Positions 1-8,030 of a DNA stretch of 17,715 nucleotides are shown here, one piece after another (the first letter of the stretch is position 1; each line of letters opens with the position of its first letter). The notes beneath the pieces are model-generated. The model was not told where the DNA came from. It searched no databases and saw only the letters and a list, made by a program, of their open reading frames with translations. The translations under genes were made by a program, and so were the position numbers. The stretch lies in contig JADGJH010000456.1 in NCBI GenBank assembly GCA_027596945.1, forward strand, positions 1 through 17,715. The letters are read 5' to 3'. The stretch comes from Physocladia obscura (taxonomy: Eukaryota > Chytridiomycota > Chytridiomycetes > Chytridiales > Chytriomycetaceae).

Positions 1-37
1 AAAAAAAACACAGAGCAAAAGTGTTTGTTTTTTTTTC

Positions 38-43
38 TTTATT
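38..43 (-). terminator. Poly(A) signal for eL20
   Basis: AATAAA on the minus strand, about 14 bases after the eL20 stop codon, followed by an A-rich stretch. The hexamer is seen; its function is inferred. Confidence 0.5.
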
Positions 44-56
44 GGTTTTTGTTCTT

Positions 57-708
57 TTAGAAAGTGCTTGGACGCGCCACAATAAATGTCTTGGCGTGCT
101 TTTTGTCGAGAACCTTGCGGGCATGGGCGAGTGGGAACTTGAGCTTGGGGTCAATAAGCTGCGTGATGTACGCGCGGCGAACATCTGCAGACTTCACAGT
201 CGCAACCTTGATGATATGAACGTTGGCAAAACGCGCGCGGTGACGTGCAGCCATATCCTGGTCTAAAAGCATGTTAAAAAATAAAAATTGCAAAACGCGA
301 ACAAAAAAACAACAACATACAGCATGCAACAACAGCGTCGCAACGAGTCAATTCCCTGTACTCCTTGTACATGTTGTGTGTTCCCGAGCGAGAGTCGTAA
401 CGGAGCCAAATTCCAAAGTTCTTGACGGTTGTCGGCTTCTTTTCAAAGATTTCATTCACGGCTACAATCTCGCCGGATGCCTTCTTAACTTTGGATACTT
501 TCTTGATAAAGTACCAGTATCTGGATTTGGCAACAACCTATTTTTTGTTTTTTTGCAGGTTGTTATTTTATTTTATTTTGCAACGGGGGGTTACGGGTGT
601 TCGAACCTCATTTGGTGCAAAGAGACGCATGCGGTAGAGCTTTGGGACTTGCTCCTTTTCAGTCGGCTGCTTACGGCCAACGACTTGGTACTCGTGAAGG
701 CGGGCCAT
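57..708 (-). CDS. RPL20: 60S ribosomal protein eL20 (RPL20/RPL18A)
   Basis: Structural protein of the large ribosomal subunit. Three exons, read on the minus strand: 708-607, 537-321 and 262-57, giving 174 residues against 172 in yeast. The start [13 protein letters not shown] aligns with the yeast and human N-termini. The middle exon carries the hallmark [20 protein letters not shown], the last one [11 protein letters not shown] and the C-terminal RPSTF. Intron 2 (320-263) has GTATGT...TTTTAG borders. Intron 1 (606-538) must start at the unusual GTTCGA to keep the family alignment [12 protein letters not shown]. All phases close without a frameshift. A TAG lies just upstream of the ATG (ACTAGGATATG), so a 5'-UTR intron is possible. 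Family identification is certain; only the exact 5' structure is inferred. Confidence 0.97.
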
Positions 709-1445
709 ATCCTAGTTTGTATTTTTTCGGTTAGTTTCTCCATTCGAGGATAATCGAGATTTTTGCGCAGCAGGGGTTTGGATTGGAGATGGATATTGTT
801 TGTTCTGCTTATTCGATGTGTTCCCACTTTTTAAATTTATTTTTTTTTGGAGAGATGAGTAGATCGACTGTTGTTTGTTGATTTACAACGATGATAACCA
901 CATATTTCCAAATCGACGACATCGTTGATTCTGATTTCGGTGATTCGATGGTCTGAGATGTTCAATTATGGCAAACGAAGGGCAACAAAAAAACGATCGT
1001 GAGCGTGACCGAAAATAGTTTCGAGTGAACAATTGATGGCATTTACGAGTATTTATTAGACGGCAGGTATTCGTGCAGCTGATGGATGGCGGACGGTTGT
1101 GGGGATGGGTTGTCGTTTCGCCAGCTGACACTCACGATTTTTTTTTATGTTTGACTGGGAACAAAAAAAATGTCAGAACGTGGGATAAATGCGATAACTC
1201 TCATAAAGACTGAGGAACGAAACCTAGACGAAGACAAACTTGCACAGCTTCTTGTTTTTCTTTGTTCAATTATTCTTATTTTTTCGTATATGTTCATTTG
1301 TCATTTTGATATCTGTTTTTATTTATGGTGGACTTATGGCGAGACGGCAAACGCAATAGTGAATCCTGAGTGATACCACTGTCACACCACAATCACAGCA
1401 AGATTTATGAGATGACAGTTTGAAATCGGACATTATTTTCAGAAA
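709..1445. other. Spacer upstream of eL20
   Basis: No convincing gene. Contains T-rich and A-rich runs (838-848, 1138-1147) and presumably the eL20 promoter on the minus strand. The open frames here are short and low in complexity, and I recognise none. Confidence 0.5.
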
Positions 1446-1565
1446 ATGACAACCCTCGTGGCCAACACGCACGAAGACTCCAACTACCAGCAAATTGGGC
1501 AGGCGCTGACGTGGCGCGTGGCGATGCCGGCGGCGCAGGTGCACGCGATCGTACCCCACCGCTAA
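1446..1565 (+). other. GC-rich 39-codon ORF, possible orphan first exon
   Basis: A short block (about 1450-1570) is much richer in G+C than its surroundings and holds an ATG frame of 39 codons, preceded by an acceptor-like TTTTCAG. The translation (begins MTTLVANTHEDSNYQQIG) matches no family I know. The frame contains a CAG|GTGCAC donor in phase 0, and the first recognisable TIR exon downstream starts after CAG at 1899, also in phase 0. It could therefore be the first exon of the TIR relic, but the implied intron of about 360 bp would be far longer than any other here. Function unknown. Confidence 0.2.
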
Positions 1566-1898
1566 AGACTCGGTTGTCTGGTTCGTCGCCTTCCAACCCC
1601 TTCTCCTTCTCTCTGATCTCCCCTTCAACTATAAATTTAAACCCTTGTCTGGTTAACACTTGAATATTGTTGACGTGTGTCCAAGTTCAAGATGAACACC
1701 TTTGAGCAATGCTGTCAAAATCAAAAAGAAAAATTTTTTAATTTTTTTCGATTGAACATAAAACCAAAAACTTTGATCAAAAACAAAACAAAAAACGTGG
1801 CCAACAAACATGGCTGCGACGAACGACATACCAAATGAAGTATAAAATTTCCCTCTGTCTCCCCTTCGTTCCCAGAATTGTCTAACTGCCTTTATCAG

Positions 1899-2240
1899 CC
1901 GATAGTGCTGATATAAAGCTGGAATGACAAATTGAACGTGCATCCAATTCTCGACTCTTTTCGATCGAAAGGATTTAACGTTTCAAATGAACCGAGAAAC
2001 GAAGAGGATTTAAATTCGTCAATGGTATGTTTTAGTTTTTGTAATTTCGAACTTTAAGGTGGCTGAAGTAAAAACCAGCATGAAAATATCGTGAAAGCTA
2101 CAACTTCGTTGCATCTGAGCTCTGTAATAAAGCGCTTAAATATGCTATCGAGCACAAGAAAGCAATCATGGTTGTTCGCCTTTCAAAAAGTCAGAAAGTT
2201 CTTGAGAGCGAAGCGGCTTTTCACCTTAAGGGGAAATTTT
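1899..2240 (+). pseudogene. TIR domain 1 remnant
   Basis: After the acceptor CAG at 1896-1898 the frame reads PIVLI, a stop, then SWNDKLNVHPILDSFRSKGF, a typical first TIR strand and helix (I-S-Y-S-x-x-D...V..I...L...GF). A short intron (2025-2058, GTATGT...AAG) separates VAEVKTS. The expected core strand (hydrophobic VVLVCLS-like) is missing, and reading resumes in another frame as KYRESYNFVASELCNKALKY, then HKKAIMVVRL, the usual TIR helix with its conserved Glu and the following KKxIxxVRL strand. The exon ends at 2240 before a GTTGAG donor. The nonsense codon and the deletion both fall inside the fold. Confidence 0.7.
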
Positions 2241-2302
2241 GTTGAGTGATTTGTCATTTTTTCTACCTTTGGCGATGTAGTAAAAATTTCCAATATGAAA
2301 AG

Positions 2303-2406
2303 ATATTGATCTTTCTCGTAACGTCAGGCTTGACAGCGAGAAGAAGAATGCTGAAATTAATACACTCATCTCGAAGCTTTCTGATCATTTGAGAGACACA
2401 AAAAAG
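2303..2406 (+). pseudogene. Linker exon between the two TIR modules
   Basis: Open frame beginning (Y)IDLSRNVRLDSEKKNAEI, then a predicted amphipathic helix, ending at AAG before a GTATGT donor at 2407. It matches the start of the last exon, which follows TIR2 with IDLPEENWVNEEIRKEKIQE: the same IDL start, charged helix and position relative to its TIR. Part of the pseudogene at 1899-3542. The 48-base intron that follows (2407-2454) is a multiple of three without stops, so retention cannot be excluded by frame alone. Confidence 0.6.
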
Positions 2407-2454
2407 GTATGTGTAATATCGGGATACCGGCAATGCATGACAAATCAAAAACAG

Positions 2455-2826
2455 TTGGTGATGATCAGCTATTCGTCGGATGATAAGTCCATTGTTGATG
2501 AGATTGCAAAAATTCTTGAGCAAGCAGGCTTTAAACTTTGGGTGTACACGAAAAATATAGAATAGGACATAAATACGTTGATGGTTTGATTTTTATTTTT
2601 TGTCATCATATTAAATTTTTAATTTTTAATTTTTTAAACAGAAAAAAGCAGTTGATAACGCCACAGTCGTTCTTTGTTTTTTGTCGGAGGCATACACTGA
2701 ATCGAAATACTGCAACAGAGATTTTATATGCCAGTGATTGTGGAAAACCAATCATTTCCGTTTGTCTTTCAACTAGCAAAACAGTGACTGAAAGCACTAC
2801 CACTTTTATCAATGCTGGAAAATATA
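2455..2826 (+). pseudogene. TIR domain 2 remnant
   Basis: Begins LVMISYSSDDKSIVDEIAKI, continuing LEQAGFKLWVYT, a clear TIR box 1 and first helix. TAG at 2563-2565 interrupts the frame between KNIE and DINTLM. An intron (2584-2640, GTTTGA...AAACAG) follows at the same place as in TIR1. The next exon reads KKAVDNATVVLCFLSEAY up to YCNRD, then the frame moves to ILYASDCGKPIISVCLS, so two bases appear lost around 2725-2732. The exon ends at 2826 before GTTGAG, in phase 1, as the corresponding TIR1 exon does. Outside the two lesions the fold is better preserved than in TIR1. Confidence 0.75.
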
Positions 2827-2913
2827 GTTGAGCTTTCTTTATTTATACACAGTCAATATTGCTAAAAAAATTCTTTAAAACAAAAACAAAATAACAAAAA
2901 AAAAACAACATAG

Positions 2914-3542
2914 TCATTGATCTTCCGGAGGAAAATTGGGTTAACGAAGAAATACGCAAAGAAAAGATCCAGGAGCTGATCAAACTACTCGCTGCCCGCA
3001 TTTCAATTCCGACTCCAGAAATTAGCAACGCATTCGAAAAAATGTCAATTGTGTCTGCCAACACAACATCACTCCCTACTGTCATCCAGTCGACACCATC
3101 ATTTGCTGTCCCCGCCACTGAAGTTTTCCAGCAGGTTACTTTCAAGAACAACTCACGCAAATCTTGGAAAGTCAGTTTTGGCAAGGAAACCTTCAATGGA
3201 TTTTCGAAATCATTTAGCTGTCCATCAGGCTTTCCGTGCAACCTGACTGTGACACTCACTGATAATAATATCGAGCCACGAACGAAAAGTACTGGAGTTA
3301 TGTATAATATATTCTCAACACTTGGTGAGCAGGGAGAATATTGTGTGATCAAGTATGTCTCTTCACGCGAGTGTGACCGCAGCCCGAACGCCGCTGGGAA
3401 AGGAAGCTTTTTTTTTGATGTCGTTGGAAAGGAGCTATGGACGCGATATATTGGGAATAATGAAACTATTTGTGTCAGACTTGATGGGTTGGAATTTTTT
3501 GTGGTTTGTGATGTGATAACTTTGACGATTTCGCAGGAATGA
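2914..3542 (+). pseudogene. Intact last exon of the TIR gene, unknown C-terminal domain
   Basis: After the acceptor AACATAG (2907-2913) a frame of 208 codons runs to TGA without interruption. It opens with a charged helix (IDLPEENWVNEE...), a Ser/Thr-rich stretch (about residues 45-65), then about 140 residues of alternating hydrophobic and polar residues with many Ser, Thr, Asn and Val (KNNSRKSWKVSFGKETFNGF; CNLTVTLTDNN), suggesting a beta-sandwich. I do not recognise the family. An internal ATG at 3042 would give a 166-residue protein if this part were expressed alone. An open frame of this length beside four lesions upstream is notable. Confidence 0.55.
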
Positions 3543-4553
3543 AAACTGGAGAAATTATTGTTTTTGATGGAATGACTTGAATTTGAATAGCGACAGAGCA
3601 ATGAGTAAAGTCATTTTTTGCTTTTTGTTTACTGGTTGAACATGTGGAGATTCAATCCAGTGTGCTAAATAACAAACAAGTCAGCAATATCATCCTTGCC
3701 ATTAGTACACTGTTATGTTTATCAGAACCAATGGCACATCTAATCGATGCACAAAATATGGACTTCGCAAACACCAACTGCATGTAGAGAGGAGAAAGTC
3801 CTAAAGTAAAAACTCCAGATTCAAAGAATGGATAAACTAAAAAACATAAAATTGCTGTTTATTCTTTGTATAAATATACAACAACAGCGACAACAAGAAG
3901 ATGAAGATAATTTAATACAAATAAGCACTATAAATTTATATCACAATGGAAAGTTAACACAAATGCAAAGTATTGGTTGTCTAATTTTCTTGTTGATTAG
4001 ATCAGACCCCAAATCATCAGTACTTGCCAAACAAGAATCCATTGGTGAGATGGGGTACATAAGAAAAATCCAAAATATTATTATAATAGTATAATAAATT
4101 GTTTAAATTTGAAAAACATGGTGTTTAAATTTTAAGTCTTTTATTATAAATTGGAGACATTTACAAGAAAGTTGAAATTTAACGAATTTATAACTAAGTG
4201 TAATTTAATTGAAGAAAGTATTTCTGTTGTCTTACGATTGAGGAAATCGTTGACAATTGTTTAATGAGAATTATATCGATATTCACCAGGCACGGTTATA
4301 CTCTGACACATCTTGACAATGCTTTGTAACAAACAAAATGTAGAGCGCTAATTGCCCTGGAAGGTGCTAACTTTGCGATTGGCCAATGCGGTCACTACGA
4401 CCATATGGCAATTTGTTTGAATTCCACCAAGGACATCGTTGATGTATGTGTATTCAGCGACAGTCCTGTCCTTATTAATTTAACTCAAATAACACCAGTA
4501 ATCAAATGACCACTAAATAACACAAAGATTCATTCATCCAGAAAAGATAATTT
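3543..4553. other. AT-rich spacer with weak coding-like scraps
   Basis: No gene I can support. Around 3640-3787 (plus) one frame stays open for about 45 codons (...QVSNIILAISTLLCLSEPM..., stop TAG), and around 4286-4509 (plus) another reads HGYTLTHLDNAL, a stop, then RALIALEGANFAIGQ and onward to a stop. Both have normal amino-acid composition amid AT-rich DNA and could be remains of the neighbouring relic or of another lost gene, but I recognise neither. Confidence 0.35.
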
Positions 4554-4559
4554 TTTATT
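4554..4559 (-). terminator. Poly(A) signal for the threonine-stalk membrane protein
   Basis: AATAAA on the minus strand about 57 bases beyond the stop codon at 4616. Seen as a motif only. Confidence 0.4.
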
Positions 4560-4615
4560 GATTTTTGATGCAATGACATGATCAAGAGTATTCACAGTGA
4601 TAAATGAATGAATGC

Positions 4616-6051
4616 TTATGCACCATTCCAAATAGGTATCAAATAAGCATCTATATTGCATGCCTCGCCGCCACAAATAGACGCTACAGAAGCAGGATCC
4701 CAAAAGTCAATGTCATTGTTTGTGCAACCGTTTGTGTCGTCACAAACATCATATATAGTCTTTGTGAATGTTACACCGTTCGCCGAAATTTGGAGTTGAC
4801 TCAAGCACATGGGAGCAGCAACAGATTGAAAATTAGCAATTTGGGACGCAGTCATATAAGAACTGAAGAGTTTGAGGCCAAGGGTCTGCGAAATGGCAAT
4901 TATATCAGTAGGATCGCTTGGCATATATTGGGCATATCCGCTACTTCCGCACATGAATGTGCTTGCGCTTGTATATCCACCATTTCCAAACTCTGTGAAT
5001 TTGATGCTGTATGTTCCAGAACCTGAACCGCCACTAGAAGCTGGTTCCGTGGTGGCAACGGTGGTTGTAGTGGTGGTAGTAGTAGTTGTGGTGGTGGTAG
5101 TTGTAGTAGTAGTAGTAGTTGTGGTTGTCGTCGTCGTTGTGGTAGTGGTTGTGGTAGTGGTAGTAGTGGTAGTAGTGGTGGTGGGGCTGGTAGTGGGACT
5201 AGTGGTGGTGAGAATTGGAATGGCGGTGGTGAAAATCGGGATGGCAGTAGTTGCAAGGGTTGTTGACGGAGCGGCAACGGTTGCGACAAAGGCAATGGTG
5301 GTACCGTTGAGGACGGTGGTAAACAGAGAGGTGCCGGCAACGTGGGCATAAGGAGCGTCGGCAATCGGCGAAGGAGAAGCCGAGGTGTTGTTGACAATGT
5401 TGTCGTTGGCCGAGTCGGATGCCGCCGCGCTGACAAGGTGGGCATTGCGCGACCCGACGACTGCGCCGGTGACAACGGCGACGGCAACCAACACGACAAA
5501 GAGAACAATCAGCTGCCTGCGCCGCCACCACGATACGCCCGTGCTGCCTTTAGTAGCTTGGCCCAGCTCGACGTCCTCCTCATCTCTCTCGCGTCCCCTC
5601 GCGCTTCCAGTCTCGGCGGCCACCAGCCACCCACTGCCAGTCTGCCGCGACGCTCGTCGGTCGCAGTGGCTGCCGCTGGCTCTGCCCTGTTTACAAATAA
5701 TCAGTGCCAAGCCTTATTGCTGTCACAACCAAGCTTGCTCACCCTTTCACTGCCCACTAACTTGGACGACCGCTTTGACTGTACTGGCCTCTTTTTCTCA
5801 TTCTTCTCCTTTCTTGGCTTCTTTTCACCGCCGTCGTTATCCGTGTCCGAATCCGAGTCCGAGTCGGAATCCGAGTCGTTTATTTCATTTTGTAACTCGC
5901 CCCACGATGCCGCTGCTGTCGAGCTACCGCCCATCCCAAAAAATCCACTGAGTCGAGACAGTGCCGTTGAGTTACGTTTGCTGGCGTCGCCGCCACCGCT
6001 ATTCGAAACCGGTGCCAGAAATGAGTGTCGTTTTGCTGCGTCTGCCGTCAT
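4616..6051 (-). CDS. Single-pass membrane protein with Thr-rich stalk and putative DPBB ectodomain
   Basis: Two exons (6051-5743 and 5686-4616; intron GTGAGC...AACAG, 56 bp, phase 0) give 459 residues. The N-terminal part of about 160 residues is hydrophilic, with an acidic Ser-Asp repeat (SDSDSDSDSDTD) and a basic Lys/Arg cluster, and looks cytosolic. WWRRRQ then precedes a transmembrane segment (QLIVLFVVLVAVAVVTGAVV, about residues 161-181), predicting a type II orientation. Outside follows an Ala/Ser/Thr region with a near-pure threonine run, probably an O-glycosylated stalk, then Gly/Ser. The final 130 residues contain CGSSGYAQYMPSD, CLSQLQISANG, TKTIYDVCDDTNGC and DIDFWDPASVASICGG. The order of cysteines, the YDVC and the IDFW resemble RlpA/expansin-like double-psi beta-barrels of wall-binding proteins. 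The barrel assignment is by pattern only; catalytic residues were not established. Confidence 0.8.
5050..5205. repeat. ACC/ACT/ACA triplet microsatellite coding polythreonine
   Basis: Plus strand reads as a run of GTG, GTA, GTT and GTC triplets; on the coding minus strand every triplet is a threonine codon. Codons are mixed, so the amino acid appears to be kept while the DNA repeat has diverged. Lies in the stalk of the membrane protein. Frames on the opposite strand give polyvaline and are shadows. Confidence 0.85.
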
Positions 6052-6512
6052 TTCCAGTTTTGGTGGCTGATTTTTTTTTTTGCTTTTTCTTCTTTTTTTT
6101 TCGGCCCGAAATAAGATTTTTTTTTTTGGTGGCTGAGAGATTTGAAAACCCTGATTTTAATGGTGGTTGGTTGATAAGGTTTTCAAAACTCTCGGCGACA
6201 GATCACATCCTTTTTTCCCCTTCGCTTGAGAAATGATTTCAGCGCTTGGAATGACCAATTTTTTCTACATACCAAGCAAATACTTGTCATTTTCAATGCT
6301 TAGTCAAAATATTAAAATAATTTCATTTTGATACTGAATGAGTCACATAAAAAAGAAAAAAAACGTCAAAAAAGCAAAAGAAAATAAACCTTGTCCTTCA
6401 AATATCGGAGGCTGAGAACAATTCTAGCAACAGGCCGTAATTTCATTGTGAGTCGTTCAGCGGCATCTGCTGTTATCTTAAGTATGACAATTTATTTTAT
6501 TATTGTTACCCA
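6052..6512. other. Promoter-side spacer of the membrane protein
   Basis: T-rich runs (6069-6127) directly upstream of the membrane-protein start, then AT-rich DNA with no recognisable gene. AATAAAATAAA on the minus strand near 6491-6500 could serve the candidate small gene that ends at 6513. Confidence 0.4.
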
Positions 6513-6919
6513 TTAGCGTTTCAAAAAGTCATCCATCCAATGACACGACCAAGAAATGCAAGTCTTCTAGTTTCATCATTTCAAAAAGTCCACAAAGTTT
6601 CAAATCTCAGGTGTTCAACCCTTTTCATAATCGAAAATTTATTTTTATCTGGACTTACTTCTTGGACGTTATTTTTAACGCCATCACCGAAAACCTTACC
6701 ACTTTTAGAAGTCTTGAATGTTACGCCGAACAAAAGGCAAGGCTTTGCATCTAAAAAAAAATTTTTTTTTTAAGATCAATCAAAAAAACGGTTTATTATA
6801 CTGTGAACATAAAAAAAAAAGCCGCAAGGCAGGCATGAGAAACAAAAAACGTAAAGCAAACAAAAAAACACGAAATTGCAGAGCAGAATTGAGGCGAAGA
6901 GAAGTGCGTGTACGGCCAT
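6513..6919 (-). CDS. Candidate small secreted or membrane-anchored protein (three exons)
   Basis: Speculative model: exons 6919-6862, 6750-6659 and 6566-6513, 67 residues. Exon 1 gives MAVHALLFASILLCNFVFF, a good signal peptide or membrane anchor. Exon 2 is flanked by a strong acceptor (T tract, TTTTAG) and a perfect donor GAA|GTAAGT, and reads AKPCLLFGVTFKTSKSGK and on. Exon 3 follows AACTAG and ends KTCISWSCHWMDDFLKR. Phases match and a minus-strand AATAAA lies about 17 bases after the stop. The exon 1 donor would be GTTTGC. No family recognised. Exon 2 may instead belong to a longer transcript starting near 7385. Confidence 0.3.
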
Positions 6920-6968
6920 GAAAACAAACAACAAAAAAAACATACAACCGAGAGATATATAAAACAAA

Positions 6969-7385
6969 TCAATTTTCAGCATCCAATGCAGCAACTGCAA
7001 AGTTTCCAGACTTGCCGCCGGCAGCAGACCCAAACAACTTGTGATGATGAAAAAAAGCAGACACGTGCCACGGTTGGTCCTGACATGGCGGACTTGCCAC
7101 AACCGTATCGACTGCTGACGCCGTCGCTACCGCCACCGCCGAACCCATACGTTGTCGTTGGTGGCGCGACTGCGCAAACCCCATCGCGAGGACTGTTTGC
7201 GATGGTATTGATGTGATTGTGGGGTCACCACATGATCCGCGACCGTGGCGCGCCATTGGGACTGGGACACATGCAAATGCTAGTGATTCTGATAATGCTG
7301 ATGATGGCATTGGTGCTGATGTAGGTGCTTGTCTTGTTGGGGTGTCCATGGATGCAATTGGTGAAGGCACTTGGTTCATTTCCAT
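6969..7385 (-). CDS. Hypothetical 138-residue ORF, strand uncertain
   Basis: The block 7010-7370 is richer in G+C than its flanks and is open on the minus strand for 138 codons (begins MEMNQVPSPIASMDTPTR, rich in Ser, Pro and Ala; ends GNFAVAALDAEN). It starts 144 bases after the APH1 stop on the same strand. Codon use is odd: in its first third nearly every third base is A. The plus strand also has open frames here (a proline-rich one from 7084 and one at 7213-7455), so coding strand and even coding status are unsure. No domain recognised. Confidence 0.3.
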   Translation of the reverse strand: MEMNQVPSPIASMDTPTRQAPTSAPMPSSALSESLAFACVPVPMARHGRGSCGDPTITSIPSQTVLAMGFAQSRHQRQRMGSAVAVATASAVDTVVASPPCQDQPWHVSAFFHHHKLFGSAAGGKSGNFAVAALDAEN

Positions 7386-7529
7386 CAAAAAAAATAAAAA
7401 TAAAAACAAATTTTCAATTGAATTTTGTGATTTCTTGTCAGCCACCAAACAATGAATTGATTGAATCGGCAAAATCGAAACATATTTCAATCGAGACAAT
7501 GTAATGAAAATTTTTTTTTTCTTTGGAAT

Positions 7530-7981
7530 TCAATCGCGTTTCTGTTTTGTCTCTCGCAGAACCACAGTCCAATAGCAAAGGCCCAAATTTAATATCAGCG
7601 TAAGCAACAAAGTCAGTAACGCATACCAGCAGCCTCCATTTACATTCGATGGTATCAAAGTTGTCTATTTCCGTGAAAAAAAAACAAAGAACATTCGTTA
7701 TCCCACCGTCAAAGCATGGGGAGAAAAAAAGAAAAAAAACTTACGCTGTATGAAGCGCCGAAATGCGAAAGCAAAACATACGGAACTTGCCAATACGACT
7801 TGGTCCACATTGCATCGAACATGAGAATACCCCACGTCGTGTGTAGGAAAATAAAAAGACACGTTGTGAGGGCTATAAATTTACACAAATATTATCAATA
7901 CTCTCAAAAAAAAAACAAAAAAAAAACTGGATTTTTTAATTATAACAAACGGATCACACATATACACTATCACGCGTTATT

Positions 7982-8030
<49 letters not shown>

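Larger units (their letters stand above)
1899..3542 (+). pseudogene. Tandem TIR-domain protein, decayed
   Basis: Exons recognised by homology and splice sites: 1899-2024, 2059-2240, 2303-2406, 2455-2583, 2642-2826 and 2914-3542. They encode TIR domain 1, a charged linker, TIR domain 2, a second linker, and a beta-rich C-terminal region of unknown type. TIR domains are signalling or NAD-handling modules; the precise role here cannot be read. Lesions: an in-frame TAA at 1914-1916 in the first strand of TIR1; loss of the segment before KYRESYN with a frame change near 2075-2085; an in-frame TAG at 2563-2565 in TIR2; a 2-base frame change near 2725-2732. Intron positions and phases repeat between the two modules, which shows a duplicated unit. 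The 5' end is not identified. Either an old relic or, less likely, a gene with different splicing. Confidence 0.75.

Noticed and set aside
595..615. GGTTCGAAC, like a tRNA T-loop
   Set aside because: Flanking bases do not form a T-stem and no D or anticodon arm is present. It is the donor region of eL20 intron 1. The similar word at 8656-8662 is likewise the APH1 donor.
2407..2454. Reading the 48-base segment as coding sequence
   Set aside because: It is in frame without stops, but has GTATGT and AACAG borders and sits exactly where TIR1 has an intron acceptor.
2843..3601. 252-residue minus-strand open frame
   Set aside because: Antisense of the last TIR-gene exon. The plus strand has a supported acceptor and continues the linker homology seen after TIR1; the minus product matches nothing and has poor composition.
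4872..5531. Polyvaline, polyleucine and Pro/Leu-rich frames over the triplet repeat
   Set aside because: Shadow frames of the ACN repeat. Only the threonine frame joins a signal-anchor segment and a cysteine-containing domain.
5342..6070. 242-residue plus-strand frame opposite the membrane protein
   Set aside because: Low-complexity Ser/Glu and Phe-rich translation mirrors the minus-strand SD repeat and basic cluster. The minus model has a clean intron and a coherent topology.
7983..8030. Simple repeat considered as a CRISPR-like array
   Set aside because: Plain dinucleotide microsatellite without spacers, in a eukaryotic intron.
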